A stretch of DNA of 64,000 nucleotides, taken from NCBI GenBank assembly GCA_949987565.1, contig OX465121.1:3737117-3801116 (forward strand), given 5' to 3'. The translations under genes were made by a program, and so were the position numbers. Position 1 is the first letter of the stretch; every line of letters begins with the position of its first letter. The notes beneath the pieces are model-generated. The model saw nothing but the letters and a program-made list of their open reading frames with translations. It ran no database searches and had not been told where the DNA came from. Positions 35,253 through 45,575 of this stretch are shown here, piece after piece. This DNA is from Luidia sarsii (Eukaryota > Echinodermata > Asteroidea > Paxillosida > Luidiidae).

Positions 35253-35906
35253 ACTTTTTCCGAATGCTTGATTTTCTAATTAAATCACGCATGACCGAAA
35301 TTTTGACATTATGTGACTAAGACTAACATATAAAGCATCGGAATTATTTACACAAGTGTAAGGAAACACATATAGTGCCATCCTTATCTATACCTAAGGT
35401 CACCACAGTATTCCTCACATGCTCTATTGACCAGCCACCTCCAACTCGGGCCAGCCACACTGAATGGTTAGGGGATCCTTGATCCATGGGCAGGATCCAT
35501 CATACCCACACTAAGATCATTTATAAGAAGGCCTCACCACTGGCATCTCCATAGTCTCCTGATGGTGGGCAGAGCCTACTGATAGAAGCGTTGAGTCCAC
35601 TGGTTATATCCAGAACCACACACACTCAGATATTTATAATATGGTGTCACTGCAAACTACCTTAACTTTCTATCTCCATCATGATCATAAACACCCTGGA
35701 ATCTCAAGTGACATTAGCAAAACAGGAACAATTAATAATCGATTTGGCATGATAGTTTATCATGCAACTTTTCAAGATGTTTAAATTGATATCATTTTGA
35801 TATTGCGCCGACCTGACAAGATATTTGTCTTGAAGTAGGATGGTACTTAGGCGCTTCCGTACCCTTTGCTTTATATGTCCCCATTATTGTTTTCCCCGCC
35901 ATACAG
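35253..35906. other. Gene 1 intron 6, distal part
   Basis: No features recognised before the acceptor GCCATACAG. Confidence 0.5.
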
Positions 35907-36029
35907 ATGATGCGTGCAGTGGTGTCACGTGTATGAATGGAGGCTCGTGCGTTAGGTCTGCAACACTGGGCGACGGCTACGTCTGTCACTGCCCTCTCCG
36001 TTATTCTGGCATCCACTGTCAGATATTTG
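35907..36029 (+). CDS. Gene 1 exon 7: EGF domain
   Basis: Acceptor CCGCCATACAG, donor GTAAGC, phase 1-1, 41 codons. Classic EGF: CSGVTCMNGGSCV, GDGYVCHCPLRYSGIHC, with the MNGG-C, C-x-C and G-x-x-C landmarks. No calcium-binding D-x-D/N-E at its start. Confidence 0.9.
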
Positions 36030-36801
36030 GTAAGCACAGAAAGTGCACGGGATATTCTGATTAGAATGTAGTCCTTTCTTTATGCTGGGATTGAGTACGA
36101 TCTGTTTGCCTTTGTGAAAGGCCCTGCATGATGCAGGAAACGTCAGCAATATTTGATTATATTTGCATTTTGACGTGCTAGTTAATAGCGGTTGGCAACA
36201 GTTTGGCCTATCCTTCTAGGAATAGGTATGAGGTATATTAAATTGTTCGTGCTACGCCAATACGTTTCTTGATTGGAACAACAAACCTAATCTGAAAACA
36301 TACGTGCTTAAACCTTATTTGTTCCATAAACATGGTATCGATAAATCTGCGTGCGCGGTGCATAAGCTGATTTCAAGTTGACACACGCCATTACTTTGGT
36401 CACCCGAAACCGTCCGCTATGACGTCATGCAGAGCTGCACCTGAGACCCGCTCACCATTTGTGGTTGTGGCGGTTGATTCCAGGGCAAATACCAAGAATC
36501 GCGTGAGGTCACCCCGGACGCTCCCGTGTAGGCCTACCTTACATTTGCATGCGTTCACTTATCGAACCCAGCCCTCCATCTAAAAATATACGGAACTCTT
36601 GAAGTGCATTCGGTTTATTAAGATATCTCGAGAAAGATTGAACCTAAAGTCATGCAGGTTGAATTCGGATTAAGGTGCAAGTCTGAGTTATTTCTTCCTG
36701 TGACTAAGATCCTTGTATATGTCACAAGTCAGTCAAGTCTGACTTTCAGTTATTAACACTGTAGTTTGATTGGATGTCCTGCTTTGTTGCCATGGATACA
36801 G
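36030..36801. other. Gene 1 intron 7 with PLE tail relic
   Basis: 36108-36147 carries GCCTTTGTGAAAGGCCC, then GGAAACGTCAGC, a decayed hammerhead-like PLE tail. Confidence 0.55.
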
Positions 36802-37035
36802 AAAACAGAATGCTAGCCTGTCCACGAAACATCAATGTGTCGGCCGATTGGGAAGGAAACAGCACCGACGTGTCCTGGCCTGGCTTTGTGGTCATAGACA
36901 ACGACCTTGTGGCGTTCCTATATGTCTCCCATCCCAATGGCAGTGAGTTCTTCATTGGCACCTGGACAGTGGAGTACACAGCAGAAGATTTAAGCGGGAA
37001 CTTGGAAACCTGCAGCTTCACTGTCACCGTCCATG
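36802..37035 (+). CDS. Gene 1 exon 8: HYR domain
   Basis: Acceptor GGATACAG, donor GTAAAA, phase 1-1, 78 codons. HYR landmarks: LACPRNINV at the start, SWPGFVVIDND in place of the usual W..P...DN, GTWTVEYTAEDLSGNLETC and FTVTV at the end. HYR is an immunoglobulin-like adhesion module, usually next to EGF, sushi or SRCR domains. An ATG at 36774 in the same frame lies upstream of the acceptor and is not a start. Confidence 0.9.
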
Positions 37036-38526
37036 GTAAAAGTTGTCTCCTTCAAATTAATTTAATCTTTACATAATACTTGAAGGCTCTTTGGTGACAT
37101 ACCTCCATGTCCAGGAAATGGAAGCTGTCATCGTTTTCCTGTCCACGGAGTATTGAGCATGCAACACCTTTATGTTTTTCCAGCAACAGCTGAAGCTTGT
37201 CTTGGCTATGCAAAATATTGAGTGTGAGTCGTATCTTGCTAGTCAGTACAAATCCCAAGCGAGTCTCCAGTCTGAGTAAATTGATATAGAATTGAATGCT
37301 CTTTTGAAAATACATTTTCAAATTTTTGGCTGTTGTTTTCTTGAATCACATTTACTGGTCATAGGCCTACTTAGAGGAAAATGAATGTATCAGGCTAGTT
37401 TTGGCCAGTGGCTTCCCGTTTTGTAGCACAGTTTTTCTTTAACCCTAGCCCATTTCTAGGCTTACTCCTTCAAGTCTTACAATGTGGATGTGCATGCTCT
37501 CAGCCATATGTTGCATTTCTAGTCATTCATGAGATTATCTAAATTTCCAACAGCTATGTTTGTCAAGTTAGACATTGCATTACGTTGGTGGGATTGGGCT
37601 TTGTATAGAAAAAAAAGTAGTGTTATAATCATTGACCCCAAAATTTGCAGCTATCGATCTTAGCACGCATGATGAGTGTTGCCAGCACCAATGATCTTAC
37701 AACAGGCCTTTTCTTATTATATATGCAAATTGTATGCATCGAACTGAATAGAAGGCTGAGAGCGCTTGTCGTCACCGCTGCTTTTTATCTTTTCTTGAAA
37801 TATTTTCCAACTAAACATAAATTTCTCTAAGGAACAACGGTAAGGTCCCTTGAATTTAACGCCAAGTTGGAAATCTGGCGCATACAGCCTCCTTTAGGAC
37901 TCAATGCATACCATTTGCATACATATTAAGAAAGGCCTATATGATTGTTTTCATCAAGTCATAAGTCACACTATTGAGTCTGAGTCTGATTCATAGAAAT
38001 AAGACTTTAGTCTTGAGTCATACAACTCTGCCAGTGAGACAAGGGGTCAGAGTGACATCTTACATTCTGTTAAAAAAAACACGTCTTAAATTTTGCACTG
38101 GTTAAAATGTGTCTGACTTTTGTGGACTTTGTCCTTTCAATGTATCATTGTGTGGCAGATAAGTTCATGAGTGCGTTGTGCCTAAGAAATGGGTCTAAAT
38201 TAACGAATGGTTGATCCACTTAACAAGAATACTCCTACCTAATGCGTGTCCCTTCGCTGTGATGACCACCTCAACAAAGTGGAGCACATGCTCTCTCAGC
38301 CCAATGGAATCCCCTTCCCTCTGGCTTCGTACAGTAAGGCTTGGTCTTTATGGCTCAATTGTCTATGCTATGATTGATGCAGAGACTTCCTTCATAAACT
38401 AGTATATACAGAAGTATGTCGACTACCAAATGTGGGCTGGGGCAAAACACAGAACAACATTTGGATGCAGCAAAATAATAATCTGCAATATTGGCATAAG
38501 ATTCATCTTCTGTTTGTGTATTTCAG
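37036..38526. other. Gene 1 intron 8
   Basis: 1.5 kb with no recognised exon or repeat. Confidence 0.6.
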
Positions 38527-38643
38527 ATGTGAATGAGTGCGATACTAACCCATGTCCCTCCGAACGTCTCTGCATCAACAAGATCGGCAGCTTCTTGTGC
38601 AGATGTCCGATTGGCTTGGTCCTCGTTGGACCCTATTGTGTTT
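38527..38643 (+). CDS. Gene 1 exon 9: calcium-binding EGF
   Basis: Acceptor TGTGTATTTCAG, donor GTAAGA, phase 1-1, 39 codons. DVNECDTNPCPS is the calcium-binding N-terminus, followed by CINKIGSFLCRCPIG with the family's N/S-x-x-F/Y segment and a final cysteine in GPYC. The Asn that is usually hydroxylated is present (INKIGSF). Confidence 0.92.
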
Positions 38644-39296
38644 GTAAGAGAATCTAATTTATGTAATTCAATTACATGGGTATGAATTTTGACTGTTAAT
38701 TTGACACCAATCGGGATTAGAAGAAATTAGACCTGGACAATGTCAAGTAAAGTTTAAATCTTTTACCTGAGTATTGAAATAATCAGGTACCCGTGTACCT
38801 GCAGTTAAAATAAACACTGGTCCCCTTATGGCGAGAAGAAACCTTCCCTGTACCAATGAAAGAGTAGCAGTACGTTTAAATATATGCTCATGCGTTCTCG
38901 GTCGAGCCACAGCTGAGTACACAAAGCTAAGCCATCGCTATAGGAAAGAGTTATCTTTGATTGACTAGGTGTTTTGATATGGACACGTTTTTAATACCAG
39001 CCAATCATGAGCTGTTCTCTTTTTCTGTGACTGGTCAGTTGCTGAACTTCATATAATGTTTACTAACGAAATTCAGCCGAACAGGTCGGTATTTAGTGGT
39101 TGTAAGAAGGCCCTCCCTAACTTTTAAGAAGGGATAAATCAACCTGTGTCCTTTTTGAAGTAAAAAGGAATTTCGGAGGGTATCGGGAATCTAAACGGTG
39201 ATTAGCTCTGTCAGGATTTGGATGCCCTGCTCATTTGCTCTACTGTAATGCCAAAGCCTGTGAAATGATGTGATCTTTCTGTGTTTTGTTCCTTAG
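38644..39296. other. Gene 1 intron 9
   Basis: Nothing recognised; acceptor TTGTTCCTTAG. Confidence 0.6.
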
Positions 39297-39424
39297 CTAA
39301 GTCAACATTTAGGGGTGCCTTTGTCATTACTCGTATCGGCACTTCAGAGGCCATTTTCAGTCCGGACTTGGCAACAGTCACATCTGAGGGCTTCCGGCGG
39401 ATGGAGAGAGACATCACTGAAGTG
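39297..39424 (+). CDS. Gene 1 exon 10: SEA domain, first half
   Basis: Acceptor TTGTTCCTTAG, donor GTAAGG, phase 1 in, 0 out. STFRGAFVITRIGTSEAIFS, then LATVTSEGFRRMERDITEV has the SEA start (F.G.F.I, FS..L, hydrophobic helix). Joins exon 11 in phase 0. SEA domains sit just outside the membrane in mucin-like and adhesion receptors. Confidence 0.75.
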
Positions 39425-40110
39425 GTAAGGTTTAGAGCTCCAACAATGTAAAGGATCCGATGAACCGATGCTAGTAGGACCTTTAATAATGGCAGGAAAT
39501 AGGTCCTGCTTTGACCAAAACGACACCTATTGCCATCTGTTAATTGCATTTGTTCGTTTAAGTCATAAAGCAGTAATTAGTATATATCAATGTTTGTTTC
39601 TCAAGTAGTGAAAATTGAGTTGCTTCTTGCAAAGTCTAAACAGAAATTTCAGAAAAACAAAATGTAAGAGTAAAATTTGATCTGTTTAGAATTTCACTCT
39701 GAGTTGTTTGGTACAAGCAGGCTTTTCCATCTAAGCTATCCAATCCTTAGTCTGTGGCCTTCCTAATTCGTGTGTTATAAATGTAGATATCCATAAGATT
39801 GACAATATTGTGCTCACGAGAGAACCTTACGTGATAACATCTTTACATGCAATTTGATCGTGAATTGTGATACTTCATGCATAGATAGGATGTCTGAGTT
39901 GACTTCAAAATCTAAATGGCATAAATCAACACCCACATCACAACATTACATCCATTTGATTTATCAGTACACATTTTCCATTTATTTGATAAGTGGGACC
40001 TAATATTTTGGAATTATTGAGAAATTTGATTTGCAGTCCTAGCCATTTTTAATTCAATTAGCAGTCTGTGACTCTGTATAACAAACTATTTTAACTTTGG
40101 CACCCCACAG
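39425..40110. other. Gene 1 intron 10 with repeat relics
   Basis: 39464-39520 is a head-to-head PLE tail relic (CCGATGCTAGTAGGACC facing AGGTCCTGC); 39706-39775 is a decayed minus-strand SINE (CCATCTAAGCTATCCAATCC). Confidence 0.55.
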
Positions 40111-40330
40111 CTGGACGGTATCTTCAAAGGTGAGGAGTCTTTCGTTGAATCTCAAGTGCTTGGCCTATCCAGTGGTAGCATTGGGGTAGAATATCTTGTC
40201 ATCTTTGAATTGGACACCAGTGTGACGAAAAACATAGTCACCAGACAGATGAGTGACAGCATCTCAACGGACGGAGAGATAGCGAACAGCGCCTTATACA
40301 TTCGTCCATTATCCCTATCTCATGTCAATC
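40111..40330 (+). CDS. Gene 1 exon 11: SEA domain, second half
   Basis: Acceptor GGCACCCCACAG, donor GTAAGT, phase 0 in, 1 out. VESQVLGLSSGSIGVEYLVI has the SEA turn where many members self-cleave at G-S-V-V-V; here it reads GSIGV, so autoproteolysis is possible but not certain. Ends YIRPLSLSHVN. Confidence 0.8.
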
Positions 40331-41029
40331 GTAAGTATACTTTCGGCACAGTTCATTTGTTACACAAACTGCAATTGATTTAATTCCCTTTTCAACTAAT
40401 CAATCATGTGCTTTGTGTTTCCTCCATCTTTATTTTTGCGATTCACGGTAACAATAAATATTTGGACAAACAATTAGTTTGGTCGAGCTATGACTTGGCC
40501 AAGCTTGTTCGTGCTTCAACAATCTCCAGAATGGATATAAACACCATCATCTGTCAGAATCCAGCGGTCTTCTGATGACGTGCAGAGCACACTCTGTCTG
40601 AATGTAGAGTTACAGCTCTTGCTTGCCATACAGAGATTACATAAGTAATGTCACAGCAAAGTTTTCACATTTTGTTTCTCCCTGGCAAAAATACTCTGTG
40701 GAAATGCTTGGGTTGATTCCATGCTTCTTAGCCTGTGTAATCAATTAACCATGTTCTTATTGGCTAATGAGTTCTGTTCAGGTGTGTAGCCAACAATGAG
40801 AGATCTGTGATCACCGTTCAAATCTAATCAAAGCTTGCAAGTTGCACACATCTACTTGACAATTGGTCGTTGTATGGACTGTCATGCTAAAATAATGATA
40901 ATGAAGATACGAAACTGACCTGACCTTATACTGGCTCTCCGTCCACTACCGAAACAGTTCTCTACATCGTTGTCCTTGTTAACAGTCTGTAGGATAAATG
41001 CTGATGTCCTCATTTTAAATTTCCCATAG
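40331..41029. other. Gene 1 intron 11
   Basis: No features recognised; acceptor TTAAATTTCCCATAG. Confidence 0.6.
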
Positions 41030-41105
41030 AAATATGTCCACAGGGATATTGCAAGAACGGAGGAATTTGTTCCATGGACCCTGAAACCTTTGAAAGCACT
41101 TGCAC
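41030..41105 (+). CDS. Gene 1 exon 12: membrane-proximal EGF, first part
   Basis: Phase 1 in, 2 out; donor GTAAGT. Encodes ICPQGYCKNGGICSMDPETF up to ESTC, the first four cysteines of an EGF completed in exon 13. Confidence 0.85.
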
Positions 41106-41717
41106 GTAAGTCAGAACTATTTTGCCTTACCATAGAGGAGTTATTGTTGGCTGCAAATGTTGATAGGTTGATAGATTCAAGATCAAGAATATTTACTTGT
41201 CTTTGGATGGAAAGGCTTTGTTTGTTTCTGTCCACCGAATAATATCTTATTCAGAGGAATATGACTTAAAGTATGAAGACATTTTGAGAACTGCTTACTG
41301 ACAAATGCCAATCTATAGATTCTCACGTTATAGTGTCTGCTGGCAATGTCATCCAATCAATCATTACTTAACCTTTTCAAGTCCACTCACTGAACTTGCT
41401 CATAATGATCTGCTGACTTACCTCAACAGCTGCCATTTCTGAATACGAAGCTGTGGTTTTCATAGGAAATAATGATATTTTGAGTTCTCGTCACTGCATC
41501 GAAGCAGTGCAAATGGTAGCAGTTTGCTCTCCATGAACTTTCTAAGGTTGAACTTTGTACCTAACTTAGTACCTAGTACCTAACTTAATTCTGAGATATT
41601 TATCCCAAAATAGTTAGATGACTTTACAAGTTAAGCTTTGGTTCAAGTATGAAAGTTTTCTATACACCGCTTGCATTTCTCACAAGCTGTTGATGTTGTG
41701 TTACCATGCCTTTCCAG
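41106..41717. other. Gene 1 intron 12
   Basis: No features recognised; acceptor GCCTTTCCAG. Confidence 0.6.
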
Positions 41718-42009
41718 GTGCGACAGTCTCTACTCCGGGGAGCGATGTGAGGTCACAAGTGTTGTGTCACCTCTGGTCTTTGTCATGGTGGCAGTTGCTG
41801 TGGTCTTCATTGTCCTCATTGTGCTCTTTGTCTGCTTCTGTCTCTTTCTGCCCAACCGTCTGAATGAGGACCCAGGGGTCAGGTACCCCGTGGCCTCTCA
41901 CTTTGGGCCACCATACAATCCGCATGGCAAAGGTTTCTCCACCATTTTCCCCACCCGTACCCTGCACATGTACCTCTACCCTGGCAATTACCGCTTCAAT
42001 GACGCCTAT
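41718..42009 (+). CDS. Gene 1 exon 13: EGF end, transmembrane helix, cytoplasmic start
   Basis: Acceptor CATGCCTTTCCAG, phase 2 in. TCDSLYSGERCEV completes the EGF (C-x-C-X8-C). The helix core VFVMVAVAVVFIVLIVLFVC is a strong single-pass segment, followed by LPNRLNEDPG and a Pro/Tyr/His-rich tail (YNPHGKGF, YLYPGNYRF). The perfect donor GTAAGT at 42010 falls inside the open frame in phase 0; if unspliced, the frame would stop at 42054. Splicing to 42920 is preferred because a compatible exon and poly(A) signal follow. Confidence 0.88.
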
Positions 42010-42919
42010 GTAAGTTCCATCCAACCTGGACCTCTGGGGTTTCGGGGGTTGTAAGCTGCGAAGCCAATGAAATAGAACCACTTTCCCGTCAATGCATCTG
42101 TTTGGCCATGCGGCCATCCCTCTGCCAATCTGTTTTAGTCGTTTGCATGAAATGTGAAACTATTTTGCACCGTCGCTGTTGACTGTTGTCTACATTTGCA
42201 CTGACACGAGATTGATAAGCTCTCTAATTTCCTTAATTTTATATGCATATTGTGGCTAACTTGAGCAGTGATTGTTTAATTATTAACGAAAACGCAAATA
42301 TTGTATGGAATACTTGTGCACATCACTCAGCCACACTCTCAGTTAGTTTCATCCATAGATGGCGTTGTTCAATTTGTTTCAAAATGTAAAAAAGAAGTGA
42401 GACTGAAGCTAGCCGTGACTGCACTTCTGTTCTGGTAGTATATAAGTTACCCTCTTGTCATTTTGGTCACATTGTGGTAACCGTTTTTAGCAAGGGCAAG
42501 AAAGAGACCGGTGTGAATGTGCACTCTCCTTTCCTGACAATGTAAATTTGACTGGGGAAATCCACACAAACACTATGTTCACATATCTCATACATTTTAT
42601 TTCATTTTATATTTTGTATTGTACTAAGCCACGTCTGTATTATGTTCCTTTATGGATGATGTTGTTTAATGTGTATCATGTTGAGACTGCAGCAAAACAT
42701 GGACGTCTCTAATATAGCTTCATAAACATCCATTCTGCCTCTGAATTTATTCATCCAAGGGTGCAAGCACCAACGCAATCCTACTCTCCATCATTCCAAT
42801 GGCCACAGCATTCCAAAGTAATACGTTTCACCATTAAGCTAAGATGCCCTCTGTATTTTCCCACCAGGCCCCAGTTTGCTGACAATACTCCACTTTCATG
42901 CGACTTTACATTTCTACAG
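42010..42919. other. Gene 1 intron 13
   Basis: A second good acceptor, TATTTTCCCACCAG at 42867, would give a terminal stop after four codons (APVC), an alternative short tail. Confidence 0.5.
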
Positions 42920-42933
42920 GACAGGAGGCCTTG
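42920..42933 (+). CDS. Gene 1 exon 14: predicted 14-nt microexon
   Basis: Bounded by TTTCTACAG and GTAAGT, phase 0 in, 2 out, encoding DRRP plus two bases. It is the only short segment found here that links exon 13 in frame to the last exon. Prediction only. Confidence 0.4.
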
Positions 42934-43281
42934 GTAAGTTTAAATTATCCCAATGTATTCCATCAGTCAGTCACAAAATATCAACTCAGTCAGTCTCATT
43001 TTCCTGTCATAGTTCCATGCCATCCAGTTCAAGTCCTATTCCGTGCCCTAACAAAGGGCGAGTCTCATGTCAGAGTCACTAGATTTTGACATGTACCAGT
43101 AGCGATTATACCGCACAATATATCAAATGGATAAGTCAAGTTGACCAATGACTAAGTACTATGTACCTTAAATATCCCAAATTGAATAATAGTTTGTGAC
43201 ATTTGTCAATTTTGTCCGCCGATATGGCAGTCAATGTGTGATGTGAATTCATTGCAATCCGTCCACGATTTATACTTGCAG

Positions 43282-43321
43282 GGGCATGGCCGAATGCATC
43301 TACGGCAAGCGATGGAAATGA
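43282..43321 (+). CDS. Gene 1 last exon: end of cytoplasmic tail
   Basis: Acceptor TTTATACTTGCAG. After the microexon it reads W, then GMAECIYGKRWK and TGA at 43319-43321. A poly(A) signal AATAAA follows 52 bp later, as expected for a short last exon. Ends gene 1. Confidence 0.5.
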
Positions 43322-43373
43322 ATAATTCTGATTACCTTTACTACTAGATTGCTAGCTCGACTCTTACTCTGCC

Positions 43374-43379
43374 AATAAA
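43374..43379 (+). terminator. Poly(A) signal of gene 1
   Basis: AATAAA 52 bp after the predicted stop codon, followed by AT-rich DNA. Confidence 0.55.
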
Positions 43380-43689
43380 CACTGGATGTGTTAAAAGCAT
43401 AATGTTTTGACTCCACTGGCTTTTTAACCCTATCTGCATTGGGGGCTCTCGGAGGCCTTCCTCCATAGTTCTTGTTACTGCATCGCGACCGCTAAAAAAG
43501 ATCCTTGCTTCCTGATTTTTTTTTTCTGTTTTCTTGCGCACATTTTAATCCTTGTTTATATCGGACATACCTATATGGTGATACATGTCAATTAGTATTT
43601 GCAGGTAATTACAATTTCGTATAACTGTCAGACAGTGGCTTGCATTTCTCTACAAATCGTGCTCTGGGATTAATGTTGCACTGATTTCA

Positions 43690-44110
43690 TGCTTTTGTAT
43701 TTGATAAATTGGCGAAGAAAACTTCGAGTGGACCGGGACTTGAACCCGAGACCTCTGGAGTAACGTACTGGTGCTCTTCCATCTGAGGTATCCAGGGGCC
43801 AATTTCATAGCGCCGCTAAAGCGCCAAAATGTGCTTAAGCGCAAAAACCCATGAGCCACATGATTCCCTCGCCTACCAAAACTTCACTTTATTTCACGCT
43901 AAGTGAAGAAGAGTGGGATACAAGTCAAAAGCAATGGACATCACATTGCATGGCAGCTTGTAGTCCTTGCTAACACGAGGAAGACTTTTCCTGCTTAGTA
44001 GATTTTCACGCTTAATTGGCTCTATGAAATCGGTCCCAGCCCTTAGATGGCGCCCTTCCAAATAATCAACTAGTCCTGTCCTTGGTGGGGGCGCGAGTCA
44101 GAAGCAATTC
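43690..44110 (-). repeat. tRNA-derived SINE, copy 3, interrupted
   Basis: tRNA-like head 43726-43795 (B-box GGTTCAAGTCC on the minus strand) is cut at TCCAG and resumes at 44038 with AGCCCTTAGATGG, as in copy 1. The 242 bp between belong to a nested MITE. Confidence 0.8.
43796..44037. mobile_element. MITE nested in the SINE
   Basis: Ends GGGCCAATTTCATAG and, reversed, GGGACCGATTTCATAG form terminal inverted repeats. The target duplication is short and ambiguous (AG, or CCAG if the terminal bases are counted as host). No coding capacity. Confidence 0.8.
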
Positions 44111-44580
44111 TACATTTTTCCAACCAAGTTCCTCGGACCTTACGTTTTTTAGATCAATGGGGTCCTCCGAGGCCCCAGTATTTTCATGGACCGAGCGAAA
44201 AGGCCCAGTGCACTGAGGATAAAGGCTCACGCATGATTATTCCAATAAGAACTGTAAAACTAGGGTGTATACATTCATGTATACATTCAGGTTCTTTGTA
44301 ACGGTGTACTATTATATAAACATACTTAATTTATGTTGTCGGTTTTCATATGCAACTGAATAGTGCATGACCTGATGCTCAAGTATATTGATGTGTATTT
44401 TTACAGGTTAGTGATGTTTTATATTTGAATTTATGACCTGAAACAACGATGTTCAATGCGGGTGACTTTTTCTTGTTAAGTTAAATTATTAAGTTTAGGG
44501 TAAAATACAGCATTTGGACTCGTACAAGAACCTAGGGTCATACATTTGCAAATTGTTTTTCCCTCGTTTTTTTAACTTAG
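44111..44580. other. Intergenic DNA between genes 1 and 2
   Basis: Nothing recognised. Confidence 0.5.
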
Positions 44581-44626
44581 ATATATATATATATATATAA
44601 TAAGTGAAGAAGAGTGGGATACAAGT
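44581..44626. repeat. (TA)n tract with 26-bp copied insert
   Basis: About 19 bp of TA repeat, then 44601-44626, identical over 26 bp to 43900-43925 inside the nested MITE, then TA-rich sequence again. Confidence 0.8.
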
Positions 44627-45497
44627 TATCTATATATATAAGTATACTTATACTATACTTATTTATCACATTTTAGTCAGTAAGCAGTTTGCAACATTTT
44701 TGTATGTACTTTTATATTATAACTAGTAATTACTTACTTGCATAATCTAGTATTTTTGGCGTAGACTAATTTTATACTCTAATTCTGTGATTTGTTCAAG
44801 TATTGCCGTTGTGAAAATATCAGCTCTTTAGATAAGGACTATTTAGATAAGGTTTTGATCATTTTATTGTGATATTGATGTACTCACACATGGTATTGAG
44901 AGGGGTGGTATTTTTGTATCTTTGTACTTTAATACTCATTATAGATATTTTAAATTTAGTGAAGTGATCTTGTGCTAACATTGTTCAATCTGAAGCATTC
45001 CTTTCTCGCTGTATTCACTGCAAGTTTTATTCGTTTTTCAAGCAACATTTTTTTTCAGGTTCTGTCCGGATGTGAGTGAATGATTTTTAAACGAAATTGG
45101 CATCATGGGGTTCAGGGTGATTTTAGTGCTGAAAAATATGGAGAGTATTTTGTCACTTACTGGATAGCGGTAGTTTGTATTCCATTGTATGATGCAGGAA
45201 ATCCCCTGCCATGTCGAAAGTAAACACAAACGAACCTTATCATAAACCCTTTGATAGAACTGGTGTCTAGTGGCTATTGTCATTGATGCCCCTTTTATTC
45301 TGTATAAATCATGCTTTACATTCGTGTTAAACTGCTGCACTACATGCTGCAAGTTGTCTCTTTCCAACCCTATCAAGAACACAGTTACCGCGTCAGTCCA
45401 CGCACCAGATACCTATTGTTGAATGGTACCAAATGGCTGATAGACTGAACCATGAAATAATAATACCCTGGAATCGTGTTATTTAGATCTATGTGGA
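44627..45497. other. Intergenic DNA
   Basis: 44677-44740 (AGTCAGTAAGCAGTTTGCAA onward) matches the sequence that follows PLE tails at 34380 and 45608; the rest is unassigned. Confidence 0.45.
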
Positions 45498-45575
45498 GGG
45501 CCTGACGTTTCGATCCTAGCAGGAACTTTCTCTGCCTTTGAGAAAGGTCCTTCTAGCATCGGAACATCGGGCCCT
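45498..45575. repeat. Head-to-head pair of hammerhead-like PLE tails
   Basis: GGGCCTGACGTTTCGATCC facing GCATCGGAACATCGGGCCC, centred on TTTCTCTGCCTTTGAGAAAG: a palindrome of two PLE tail motifs in opposite orientation. Confidence 0.7.

Noticed and set aside
36774..36801. ATG upstream of the HYR exon as a gene start
   Set aside because: It lies before a good acceptor and the exon fits phase 1 with its neighbours.
42010..42054. Stop at 42054 as the natural end of gene 1
   Set aside because: A perfect GTAAGT donor precedes it and a spliced ending with a poly(A) signal exists; kept only as an alternative.
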